Source: Parelaphostrongylus tenuis (Eukaryota > Nematoda > Chromadorea > Rhabditida > Metastrongylidae). From it: a stretch of DNA of 64,000 nucleotides. The notes under the pieces are model-generated. The model saw only the letters and a program-made list of their open reading frames with translations, was not told where the DNA came from and ran no database searches. Positions 1-12,200 of the stretch are shown here, piece after piece. The translations under genes and the position numbers were made by a program. Within the stretch, counting starts at the first letter, position 1, and each line of letters opens with the position of its first letter. The DNA lies in contig JAHQIW010007210.1 of assembly GCA_019055375.1 (NCBI GenBank), positions 60,927 through 124,926 on the forward strand. Reading direction: 5' to 3'.

Positions 1-39
1 CTTGTTTGCTACAATAATCTCTCATAATTCCCTAATTTC

Positions 40-164
40 GTTCGAGAGGATTTTTTTTTATGTCAACCGCTTTTCAACGGTGGCATGAGATTACAGATAT
101 ACCCAATGATGTTGAGTGATACTAAAAACTTTGACCTCAGGCGGGTCTCGAACCTGAATCTGTA
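40..164 (-). repeat. tRNA-derived SINE fragment (family S3)
   Basis: On the minus strand this stretch has a pol III B-box-like GGTTCGAGACC followed by the tail segment 'caaagttttt..atcactcaacatcattgggt' shared with the copies near 880, 2690, 14130 and 15490. Only the head-proximal part is present before the RTE fragment starts. The tRNA origin is inferred from the B box and from better copies elsewhere in the window. Confidence 0.45.
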
Positions 165-868
165 GAATTCACGCTCAATCAAGCGAACATCTTCAAATGC
201 TCCAGTTGCGTCTATCTAGAATCGTGGAGTCAACATGATGAATGACCTAGTTCCAGAGTTGAGCAGAAGAAAACGAGCGGCTTGGGGAACGTTTAGGAGC
301 ATCGAAGATGTAGTGAAGAGGACAAAGAGCATCCGACTCCGTGTCCACCTTTTCTACTCGACGATTATTACTGCCCTGACGTATGGAGCAGAAACTTGGT
401 CGCTACGTGAGCAGGATGAGAGATCACTTGCCGTTATCGAACGCGCAGTCGAAAGGTCGATGCTAGGAGTATCGCGCATCTTGCAAATGAGAGAAAGAAT
501 CCGAAGTTCCGACTTCACGTCAACGGTCGAAAATTAGAAACGCCGTTCTACACGCTAGGACTATTGACAATAAGGTGGGCCGGACTGTATGCTCTTGCAA
601 CGTCAACCGATGGACTAGAGCCGTTACCTACTGGATTCCTCGCGATATCAAGCGCTCTACAGGAAGACCACCGACCCGATGGTCCGATTTGTTCACAAAA
701 GGCCTAGAAGAAAGATATGATGCTCAACAAATCCTGGAGCGAGGAGGGCCCGCTGGGCTTCTGTTGCACGCGATAGGGAAAAATGGAAGTCTTGTGCGTG
801 TCTGCTCGAGTCACTCAAGATCAACGGGACTACAGGTGATTAAGGTGATCCAACATCCGTTAGAGTAA
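165..868 (+). pseudogene. RTE-type LINE, 3' fragment of reverse transcriptase ORF
   Basis: This stretch encodes the C-terminal part of an RTE-clade retrotransposon polyprotein, after the RT catalytic core. Two open segments (235-537 and 575-868, different frames) match in order the 3' part of the longer copy at about 19900-20560: a block containing SIEDVVKRTKSIRLR, then AETWSLREQDERS, then a block with STGRPPTRWSD. Stops and frame changes separate the segments and the RT core is absent, so it cannot be active. 5'-truncated insertions ending in this region are usual for LINEs. It sits between two SINE copies, about 2.5 kb upstream of the first recognised spt-2 exon. Confidence 0.85.
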
Positions 869-879
869 CTGGGATCATT

Positions 880-1045
880 GCCAATTGGCTTTCCGTTCCA
901 AACCGTTGGTGGTTGGTCACTGACAAATTGGCTTGCGCCCTCGGAAAGCGTGAAGTGCGGATTCGAGTCCCGTCTGACGTCGAAGTTTTGCACGTCAATC
1001 AACATCACTTCATTGCAAGATGGTTTAGCGATTCTAAGTTATTTC
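880..1045 (+). repeat. tRNA-derived SINE copy (family S3)
   Basis: This is the plus-strand member of a family that otherwise lies mostly on the minus strand here. It has an A-box-like start near 910, a B-box-like GATTCGAGTCCC near 960, and the shared downstream segment ending near 'aacatcacttcattgcaa'. The short open frames across it are not coding. Confidence 0.5.
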
Positions 1046-2230
1046 GAGTCACAACAGCGTTTCTTGGGTTTTTCAGCAGTATAATTTACATTTTTCTCAC
1101 TATTTTAGGAGATACATGCACTTGTATGTATGTGAAAGGTCTCTATTTTTGCGAATCCACACTTTTTCAAGGTGCAAGCGGGTGCAGTGAAGTTAAAGCC
1201 AAAGCATAATGGATCCACTGACAAGATAAGTAGTATAACTGCGTCAAATCGACAACACAGCGAGTAAGTGCTGCTGCATATCTCGTAAATTTTTGAAGCT
1301 TGAACTTACATATTCAAGTGTTTTCGCACATTTTTGCTTGTATCATAACCTCAAACAGCTAACTCTTCGCTAGTCCTCGAGTCAGTCGAGCCACAGAACC
1401 CTCCATCTGTTGTGTCTATCAGCTCGCAAGCGGCTAAGAGTATGCCTTTTTGAGATAGTCGGACTCTAGGTTCGTGATCCAACATCGGAAGCACAACGTA
1501 CCGTGGAATGCCAGTTTCCAACTTCAATACACCCTTCCTTGGCACTCATTTTCATCTGGTGTTTCTTGTTTTTGACATCTGAGTCTATGCCACAACCCCC
1601 ATAGTCGCTGATCGTCAGTTTGTTCAAATTCAGCTTCCATCTGACGTAGTATGATGTTACAAACACTGGTAGTTGTTTCGTACTTCCTGTGTGGAACTTG
1701 TGGAGCAATGGTGAGGAGTCTGTTCTGGCTGACTTTGCGACACACAAACGTGGTTGACGGTTCGATCCCGCGCCCAAGGTCTCCCTCACTTTCCATCTTT
1801 CGGGGATCGGTCACTTGGCATCAGGCTTATGGAGAAGAGTAGCAAGAACAGTTTATCATCATTGTCCTTCTAGACTTAAGCAGCCTTATGATACCCTGCA
1901 GTAGACCCTTTGATCTCAGCAGTCTTTCCAAGCCATCCCACCTTAGCACTGCCGTATCGGGAGCTGAAGCCAATTACTGGCAGCAATCATTGCGAATCCA
2001 ACAATACATTGATATAGGGACGTCTTATTCGATTCCACATTAGACTTAGGTAATGGTTGCGTCTTGATTTAGGCAGAGTTTGACAACTTTCAAGGTTTAT
2101 TCTTCAATGAAGAGTCAAGGTTCTAGGAGTTATGATGTTTAGAAGATCGTTTCCACTCCTCTTTTAGTCATTCAGTTTCATAATAGGTCTTTCTATTATT
2201 ATTGGTTGTGCAAAATTTATTTTCTATTTA
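1046..2230. other. Non-coding stretch with one weak SINE-like segment
   Basis: I find no exon here. Short open frames overlap on both strands, with no domain-like content or splice consistency. Around 1690-1860 there is a B-box-like GGTTCGATCCC and a following segment resembling the head of the S1 SINE family (best copy 20600-20935). The rest holds nothing I can name. Confidence 0.4.
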
Positions 2231-2253
2231 GGAAGCCTTTCTGGTTATCCCTT

Positions 2254-2446
2254 TCGGGACCATGGATACACGGCCTCTGCATCTCGAACTGGCAACACTG
2301 GACGGTCTGCCCCACCTCCTCTCTATCCCTAACCCCTACCATGCCGTATTCTATAATGGCACGCTGGCTGTTTAGTGACACAGAGAAGGGGGAGGACCGT
2401 CCAGTGTTGTCATGAGATGCAGAGGCCCTTGTGTCCACGGTCGCGA
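2254..2446. repeat. Fold-back MITE (family F1, GGGACCRTGGAT arms)
   Basis: Two inverted arms of about 50 bases flank a roughly 90-base loop. The left arm begins GGGACCATGGATACACGG and the right arm ends CCACGGTCGCG. Both carry CCTCTGCATCTC, or its complement. The same arm sequence occurs in a second element at 14281-14555, so this is a dispersed family and not a chance palindrome. There is no coding capacity. Confidence 0.75.
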
Positions 2447-2689
2447 AAGATTGAAACTTGTATAACAGAGCTCTATAGAGAGCTTCTGAGGAGTTCTCAA
2501 GTAAAACGTCTTTATTGAGCATTAAATTAATGAAAGTAGTGAAATTTTCAACTTATAGTAACTATCGGCCTTCTTCTTCGTCTTCTTCTGAGCCATCTGA
2601 AGCTTTCAAAGTCATCTGGTCAAGTTATCCTGAAAAGAAGATAAAGACCAGCACCTGCAATAGGCTTTAGGTGAGGATCTTTTTATAGC

Positions 2690-2830
2690 TTTTACAATGA
2701 TTTACTCATATTTACATCCAATAATGCTGAGTAATGAGCAAAACTTTGACGTAGGGCGGGAGTTGAACTCGCGTCTCACTTCAGGGGGCCTCTACTAACC
2801 ATTCTGCTTATTAGTAGTCTTGCCCTGCTA
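2690..2830 (-). repeat. tRNA-derived SINE copy (family S3)
   Basis: The minus strand reads a tRNA-like head with an A-box-like GAATGGTTAGTAG and B-box GAGTTCAACTCCC. The family body and a tail through 'ctcagcattattggatgt' follow. Confidence 0.6.
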
Positions 2831-3049
2831 TCACTTTTTCTTCGATACAAGGTATCGATTCTGTCATATAGTCATAACACCATTTCAGTGCTAATGCGAT
2901 CAAATAAACAATTGTTGTCGATAACATTTGAACAGTTTCAATAAGCGAAATTCCTGAAGTGTTCGATACATCCGTGTGTTCCTTGCCATGATTAAATTCT
3001 CTAGACGTTTGTTTTTGGTGCATACTTTCGAGAGATGCCTCTAACTCTT

Positions 3050-3380
3050 TAGATGCCTGGCATATACTTTCACTGCGTGCGATATGGCGCGGGGATAGAG
3101 GTGCCCTGCGAACTCACGTGATCAGTAGTTTCATCCTCCGCCCACGATTCATCAGGGCCATTATATGCCTCGTGGTCGACGAATTTGTAGCAGACGTGTC
3201 TGGGAGGATAGCAGCACTGGGCTGATACATCACTAGGCTATAGCGAGTCATTGTAAGCATCAGCTATGTCGTTCAATCACCTCAGACGATGCTTGATGAA
3301 GTCCAACGCATGACGCATTCCCCAGAGATTAGTTAACGCCGAGAGCTTTATTGTTTATCATCTATTGTTATTACTCGTTT
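3050..3380 (+). repeat. SINE copy (family S1)
   Basis: This shares a long body with copies at 20600-20935, 21800-22105 and 57400-57635 (plus) and 7738-8015 and 27870-28085 (minus). Shared landmarks are 'agcagcactg..tgatac', 'cgagtcattgtaa', 'cccccagagatt' and the terminal 'cgccgagagcttta'. The copy ends a few bases before the first recognised spt-2 exon. Confidence 0.7.
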
Positions 3381-3382
3381 AG

Positions 3383-6162
3383 TGAACTCATGCGAGCGGC
3401 AAAGGATATTTCCGAAGGGAAAGATGTCAAACTTGAGCCCAAACCCATACATCAAAGTGTACAGAAGCGGCCTCCTGAACAGTAAGTTCTGTGTGATACG
3501 TTCATTTCGTGCGGTCTTTATATTGTTAAAATTACACTGTTAAGAAAGGATTTCAGGATAGTACACTATATAGTACCTTCGTATCCTGTGTATATGTTTC
3601 TTAGAGAAGAGAGATTGATTGAGTGGTTAGTGAGAAACGTTATTAGAACATGTAGAGCTGGCTCAACATCGTTCAGCACTCTTTTGCAGTCGTTTGTAAA
3701 CGCCTGAACCTGGGTTTCTTCGAGGTTACAAGGGGGTCCACCCAACCAGTATTCTAAGACATTCTGAAGAAGACGAAATTCTTAAGCTGTGCGAAACAAC
3801 ATGCGAAATGTTTGTGGGCTTTGAGCGTTCAGTACGAAAGAACGAACTGAATGCTGGAACTGCTGGGATTCAACGATGAAATGTCAAAATGGGTATTTTA
3901 ATATATACGGATTGAGAATGTGCTGCTCAGATTAGGTCTAGTTGGATTAAATGAGCGTTATCTTATATCTAATATTGGAAGTGAGTTGTCTTTTTTTCAA
4001 TATGCCTAGCAATCATTTTTGAGCCACGCATGTCAGTGGTCTGTCAACAAAGGCTGACTTATAGAGCCCGATACACGTGTATCGATCTTGCTATCTCGAC
4101 AGTCGGGCAGCTACCCTTTCGTCTTTTTTTTGCCAATCCTGTGCAGGTCCTGTGCCAAATCGTAAGAAAAACACTCGAAACGAAAGATATGATATATTGA
4201 ATATACTAGCCACGAGTAATCGAGTGTACACACTCTGTGTTTGGTGAGATTTTCACTGGACATAGAGTGCGTACGTCCGTCGTCGCTAACTCTTATTGTG
4301 GGGACTGGAGCACCCACAGAGATTGGCAAAAGACGAGAAAGGGTAACCGCCCGACTGACGAGATCGCAAGATCGAAACACGTGTATCGGGCTCCATAAGT
4401 CAGCCCTTGTTGACAGACCACTTACATGCATGGCTCAAAAATGACTGCTAGGCATATGGAAATTTGAGCTGTGGTCTTAAGAAAACATCTTGGGGTTTTT
4501 TCTATCGTGTTTAATGTCATTTGAAAGCTCCTGATGTCGAGAATCTGAATACTTAGGCCACTTTATCTTTTGTAAGTGTGCGAAATTTTTTTTTACTTTG
4601 GAATGAATACAGGTGCTTTATCACATCATCGACTTTGGCGAAGCGTTTTTCCTGCCAATGGATGTAGCATAGACTTGGAAAGACAATCACCCAGAGCACC
4701 ATTTGGGGTATACAGCGGATGAATCAAACACTGCCACGCTAATTCTCTAGATTTCTTATGTTTCAACTGTTTTTCGCACTTTTATGATGTTTCAGAAATA
4801 CCCGGGAGAGCTGAGTTGTAAGCAGAAATACCGACCTCAAATGGGAGTTGAACCCGCATTTAATTAATACCCATGACGCATGCTTCGACTATATATAGAA
4901 GAATGAGCGGTGAGTACGTGGTGGCCTCGGTGGTGTAATGGAAGCCCTCCTCCCAGTATAGATGAGCCTGAGGTCGACTTACTTACCACACAGTTCTCTT
5001 GGGTACCTAATTCAATCTTTTACATAGTCAGACGCGCAGTACGCAGATGAGCGTTGTCTCAATGCCACTTAGATAAAGCTGTCGCAGCCGATTTCTGACG
5101 TGCTGGTGTCGCCTTCACCAAACTTTTTCTACCATACATGTGTAGTTCAGATTAACCATCTTGCTGTTAAGTGCTCCACGTAGTTCTATGTCGGTTTGAG
5201 TGCGGAAGGACTTCTGAGAAACATCTAAGAGACGTTCAGGACTTAAATTTTGTAGTGTTCTTTCTAAAGTGAGAGGAAATCACACAGTTACAATAAATAA
5301 AATGGTCCCACTTATTTATTCTCGAATCTCAAGCTTTCAAGTGACATAAAGCACGATAAAAAGACCAAGAAATAGATTTATCGTAAATTAATAAGATAGC
5401 AAGAACAATGCGACAAAACTTCGTTTCCAGCCAAATTATAGTTTTCCAAGGAGAAGTTGTATCTACGCTAGAATAGGATGGAACGTAGCTGTCCGAAATA
5501 CGTAGAAATTGCTTGCTCAGTACTCTTCAGTCGTTGGAGATTTTGACTGAATTCTCCTATAACTCATCGACCTGATCTGCAAGTTGGGCAGGGTTGAAAT
5601 ATTTGATTTTTATTGGAAAGTTTCCAGAGCAAACATATGATCATCCATCCAGCTATCCTTGTATATCATAAACGTTACTGGATTCACTAACTTCTCTTTA
5701 GATTCATGAAAACACGATTGTGACAGAGCATTTTGGCGAACTTGGTGGAGGCTGTCTAATCGGCTATTTTTCAGTTTGTGCTTTTTCTGCCAGATAAGAG
5801 GCAAAATTTCACGAAATTCAAAAGCGCGTGCAGTTTTAATTCGTAATCTTCAGTATTGTTCAAACTATTTTTGATTAGACTTTTTCTAGAAGAACTACTC
5901 AAGTGACCCTCCACTGAAAAGACACTGCAATGGCGAGGATCGCAAACTTTCAATCGACAAGCTTCCAAATGCTCGGTGTGTTTCGGTATTTGGAGATTTT
6001 GCGTATCTCACAAGCATACGTGCTTGTATATGCTTCTGTACACGTACGTGTGCATTACATACATAGTATATTACCATACATGCATGTATACATATTATAA
6101 TATATATACATGTATATGTGTGTACACATGTGTATATACGGACTTGCTTGTATATCATTATG

Positions 6163-6200
<38 letters not shown>

Positions 6201-9200
6201 TGCACAAATACGCGTAACAAGTGAAGTTATTGGTTTAGCCATCATTGATTTTTAGTATATGTTTTCCTACTTATCAGGTTGTGTGAAAAGTCAGCGCCGT
6301 TTTGGTTCTGTCAATATGATTTTTGCCATGAAATTGCACGAGTTTGCTACCGCTCAATTGTGCTTTTTCTTGCGAGCATTAAGTTTATAACTTGCCTATA
6401 CTCGCTTTGAGAATCGAACTGTCTTGAAAAGAAATGCGCTTGCTTCTCATGCACGAGTGGCGTGTAGGGGAAAATATTAGTGAAGCTGGCGCGCAAGGTT
6501 AGTGGAGCCTGGGCGATGATGCAGTTGCAGAAAGGAAGTGGTTTGCGAAGTTCATAACTGCGGAGAAGCAGTCTGAAGGATCATATCGCTCGGGCCGTCC
6601 ACATGAAGTTGATCGCCCAAGCTGTCTTTGAGTTGGTCGACCTAACCGCTTAACTAGCATTTTCCCTACGCACCGTTCGTGCACGGGTAGCAAGCGAATT
6701 TCTTCCCAAAATAGTCTCATCCTAAAGCAAGTATAGGCAGCTTCTATACCAAGATGTTCGTCAAGAAAATGCGCAGTTGACGAGACTGACATCCGAATTC
6801 ATTCATTGTTTTAGAAAAGACCAAAACGGCACTAATTTCTTACACATCCTGTCATTCTATTATTCGTTGCTCATTTGATTTCTTGTCTTATTTATCACTT
6901 TTTTTATGGAGGCGGTGGACGTGTGTTGGTGATGTAGGTTGTCAGAAGCAAGGTGCTTGTTCGAACTGCCCCTCTCCCCCGTCCCTGAATTTTCTCCTGC
7001 GATTGCTTTGGCAACACTTTAGTCTGGCTGTCCTAAGTACTACAAGAGATTTGACTGTACCTGTTTTCTACGATTTTCTTGAAAATGCGAATTCTCAAGT
7101 AGCACTCGAAACATCAAGCAATGACATCGAGCGGTAACGGACAAAGGACGACAAACGAAACCAATGCTGGAAGTAGAGGGATCCGCACAGTTGAGAAAAA
7201 ATAAAACACTGTGAAAACGGATCTAAAATGTCGGGATTATTTTACGCGACTCACCATCACAATGCTTCTTATCAGGTGTAAAAGTATGACTGCGCCCTTT
7301 TTTTTCTGCATTCATAGTATAATGAAGATTTACGAATCCTTTTTTTTTGTTTGAAAGTATGCGCTATTTATTGATATGCTTTCTAAAAACAAAAATAAAT
7401 TCTATATGGTAGTTCCTACAAGCCTTTGAAGGTGACAACTTTTGTACTCGAAAATCGCCATTTGCAGGAAATTTAATTCGCAGATTTGTCAACTAAAAGT
7501 AAATGAAATTGCTTGACTATGGTATTATCAATTGCGCATTTTCTTGTGAACATTTTGGACAACTTACCTATACTTGTTCCTAGATGGAGTTGTTGTGGGA
7601 ACAAATTTGCTTGCTACTCCGGCACAAATGACGCGGGGGTGAAAATGCTAGTGAAGCAGCGGACAAGATTAAAGAAGCTCGGATCGAGCTCCACCTTAAA
7701 TCAAGTTTAGATAAGTTCTGCACCAAATAAAAGGATAGAAGGTTTCAGCTCTCGGCGTTGATCAATACCTGAGGGATGCGCCATGCATTTGACCTCAATT
7801 TTTAGCTTTGTTTGATATGAGTGAATGCATATCTGGCCTTAACAATGGCTCGCGGTGGCCTCCAGCTCAATCGAGTCAGTGCTGCTTACCCTCCCAGACA
7901 AGTCTACGACCACTTCGACACCAAATTATTGACCACCTGGAGAGATGGATGGTTTGGTGAGCCATGAGCTCGAGATTGAACCATCGACCTTGTCTGCGAC
8001 ACAGAGCGCTCCAACCATTCCGGCGCTTGTGGTCGTGTACCAAAATGTTCGCAAGAAAATGCGTAATTGATTTATGCCGAAGTCATGCGCAGTTTCATTG
8101 TGAAAACCATTTTGAAAAATCAGGATGGGACAAATTTTGCAATTTTGCTGCATGATAACGCTTGACTTCATGTTTCGGACACCGATCGAAAACTTCATAA
8201 TAGAGCTAAGTTTGGTTTTAGAAGGTTTTACCCTTATTCGCCTTACTATCCCGACCTTACACCGTCAGATTATCACTTGAAGTTAGTGAATTCAGGTTGC
8301 AATTTGGTAAGTTTTTCTTCAAAATGTTGTTTTTCAAGTACAAAAGTCGTCATCAAGGTCTTATGAAAAACATCATATAAATTATTTTGTGTATAAAAAA
8401 CATAAATAAGTAGCGTTTTCAACGCACTTTCAAGCAAGAAATAGAATTTGCATATCTTTATTCTTACTATTTTTGCAGCGAGAAATAAAACGGCGGAGTC
8501 ATATCTGTACAGCTAATACATTGGATTCTTCCCCCCCCCCCCCCCCCCCCCCTTATTTTTTTCGACAACAAACGTCTTCGAGTATTCACGGGTTGTTTCG
8601 GCTGCTGCTTCACGATTTCACCTTCTCTATGAAGATACTGATGAGTGCTGGGGTAGGAGGTCGAGCCAGCGTCATGCTTTTCGCCTTCCTTTGTGGTAAG
8701 CCGGATTAGTAACCGCCGTGTTCTCCCTTCGTCCACCTCCTCCTCAAATGGTAGATATCATAAACCACAATTCATGTATCCCTGAAAAGGTCAGTTCATT
8801 TGCAAAACAGTGCTATACGACTTGAGCTACGAAGCCCTGCCTTGTATTTGTCTTTCCATCCAATTATCGAGGAAAAATATCTAACAATGAAATCTCTATA
8901 AAAGTCTCTCTGGAGAATTTATGGCTTCCAAAGGAGAATCATCGGAATTATATGCCACCGGAACGAATGAGTCTGTATCTTTGCATAAGAAAGTGTACAT
9001 TTTGAAGCCAACTGAGACATAGCAGTGCTAAATTTCTTTCTAGAACTTCACACCGTTTCTATTTAGAGCTTCATGCATTTTATATAGCATATCTATATAT
9101 CTACTGTTGATTTATCTAGGATACCTAAAATTCCCAGTGGAAAACCTTTGTTCACATCGGATTCCGCCAAAAAGCCTGAAAATCGTCCACATCAGTCAAC

Positions 9201-12200
9201 TTCATTTCCTGCAAAGTCGTCGTCCTCGACTACAAAGCCATTTCATAAACCACGCGATGATATGGATGTGAAAAAGGATAGAAAGGAGTAAGGATTTCCT
9301 TCGGATTTCATTTCGACTTTGTTCGGGATCTATTTTTTTTCTTATTTCTGTGGAATATCATGTTTAGTACAAATCTGTGTTCATTATTTTTAGTGAACGT
9401 GGTCGCTTCAAAAAAGCGCCCACACCACCTCCTCTCATTCTCCAGCCGTTCCAGGAAAAAGGTTAGCTTCACAAATTTGTTTTAAAATTCATGAAGTTCG
9501 ATTACACTTTGCCGTTATTTTATTATCCTTGTAAAAATGCTCTTCCATAATCTATCTATAATATCAGTCAAAAGTCATATCTTCAGATTTCTGTAGCTAA
9601 AGCTGTACATTTAGTTAAGTTCGGATAGGTCTAGTTGAGTGATAACGAAGTTTTCTAGTTGAATACTGAAAATTCCAGGAAAATTGCAACTTATCTTTTT
9701 AGCTGTTCTTGCCATTTACCATTTCTTACTCCTGTTATGAAGGTGCATGAAGCGCAGTAGTTAGAGATACGGTCCAATAATGTATGCAAGCTGAGTGGTT
9801 TGATCTCGATGCAAGCCAGAAGAGTACCCATCCCTTAGCGTTTAGCCAATCGGTGATACTACTTTGAAAGTTCCGCCCAATCTGCAGTGTGACAAATGCA
9901 TGCGGTGAAGACATGAAAACACCCTGGTATAGCTAGGCCAAAATTCCAAGAGAGGGGGTACATGTCCTGACTAGGATTCAAACGAAGAACTCTGTGATGG
10001 CGGATGTGAGCGAACAAATTGAATAAGGGAACTGTTGCTAACTATGCAGATTCATTTAAGCAAATAAAAGTGAAAGGCAATCATGTGTAATTTACTAGGG
10101 TACTGGGGTTACGGGTTTGTTGAACCTGTACAATTATCTGATAATGATTTCATAAGTTTCTTGTCATAGTACTTTCTTTTACCATCATAAATTTGGTCGG
10201 GGAAGGGGGTTGGCCGAGTGGTTAGTGATGTTCTATGGAGAAATGGTTTCCCCCCTCCCCTCTCTCCCCGACTTTCGTCCGCCAATCGATCACCGAAGGA
10301 ACGTAACAGCTTTTTTCCCTCGAGATTGCGATATGCTCAACCCGGGTTTTGAGACGATCATGGAGAAGACGAGGGAAGTTTTCAAGCAAGCGATAATTCT
10401 GGGGAAACGAATCGAGTGCTAGTTGTGCGATCCGGCAATATAAACGCGATATGAGTCTTGTGCCAAAAAAGCGATCGAGTCTACCTTCGTTTTCTTTTCC
10501 GTACTAAAAACTTTTACTGAACCTCGTTATGCTCTACTTTAACTTCACATCTGCTTTCTCAATAGTTGATTGATTAGAAGTCGTGTTAAGGTACCTCCCT
10601 GGAGACATCAGGTACAAGCAAGCCATGGAGATGCAGCAGTCAAGTGGGTCTGCTAATCCCATTAGAGGTAATGTTTCATAAAATTGAGCTTTGAACAAGC
10701 CGCGCATTGATTGTCACTTAAGATGTATGAGTGGCTGTGGATCCATCGGTCGCTCAGGCGTGATTCATGTGTGGAGTGCGATTTTTGTTATTGAATTTCC
10801 GGTTTTTCCTTGACACTGACACCCGAAGATTTCCTCTACGTGTTCATATAACTTAGGCTTAGGCTTTTTATATTGCAAAGTGAAGTGGAAATGGAAAGCT
10901 TAAGCGCGCGCAACAATAGGATGGAATCTTTTCTACATTTTTTATTCATAAACCTCAAAATTCCTACGAAATGGGGAAAAACTCTTTCCTGGCGAAAACG
11001 CGTGATGTGTGTCAAGCACAGCTTTATTTTCCTTGCTACAGCGCTGTAAGACGTCTTTTTGGAAGAGAAGAGCCCTTATAATTTCTTCGGGATTTACGCC
11101 ATTTGATGGTTGATGATAGTTTAGGAAAGGGGCTCTGTTATGCGAAATAGAAGCGCGATATTGCGCGATGTCTGTGAAACTGATTTCCGTTTTTAGTGCT
11201 AAGCGCTGTAAGATGGCCCTTCAAGAAAACAAGTTAGTTATTTGAATTCTCCGAGATCTTAACTTTCGAATGATCACTGATAGCCTAGTGGAAAATCTTT
11301 GTGTGGCAAATGAGGTTTCTTCAAAATCCCCGTCCGATAAGGGAAGTGCCAACTTATGCTTTACACCTAGTTGGTTTTCAAATTTTAAAGTTCTTCCGAA
11401 TATATGTAAGTGTACGACATCGCATGCCCATTTATAAAGTATCTATACACAATGTAAGCGAATATATTTGTTAAGATCAACCCGGTTCTTCGAAGAAAAT
11501 GCCACATGAATCTCAAGCGTTTCGCGTCGATTCCAACAAAGGCAAAGGAGGTGATATGAGGAAAGAGAGTACACATAATCGAACAAAGATTGGTTCACAA
11601 ATACCAGGAGGAGAACATCGTAGCTCTTCTATTAGGAGCGGTGAAAGCCTGAAACGGTGAGTTTCTTTAGAAACTGCAACTAGTCTTTTCTTGGAGCCTT
11701 CACCTTCTCTTCTATTAGGTTATTCCATAAGTTCGGCACTAGGACATTAAAAACCAAATTCCTAAACCAGAAGTGATAAAAATCGCATGAGTTGATGTCG
11801 TTCAATTGCGCGTTGTTTTGCGAGCATTTTGGTATACATCTTGCCTATACTTGTTTCAAGATGGAGCTGTTTTGGAAACAAATTCGCTTGTTACTCATGC
11901 ATCAGTGGCTTGTATAGGAATATCCTAGTGAAGTGGCGCAAGATTAATGGGGCTTGGGGTGATTGTACGGTCACAGAAAGCACGGCTAGGAAGAGGTCTG
12001 CGAAGTTCAAAGCCACAAAAGAACACTGGAGGATCAGCCGCTCCCTGGCCGTCCTAGGAATCTGCGTGAATCTTGTGCGCTGCTTCACATGCATTTTTCC
12101 CCACAGGCCATTCGTGCACGAGTAGCAAGTGAATTTGTTCCCAAGACAGCTTCATCTTAGAGCATGTATGGGCAAGTTGTGTACCAAAATGTTCGCAAGA

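Noticed and set aside
5895..6245. Tyr/Ile/Cys-rich open frames on both strands
   Set aside because: They are translations of the TA/TG microsatellite at 6055-6205.
10851..10870. Interstitial telomere repeat (TTAGGC twice)
   Set aside because: Only two units, which is within chance.
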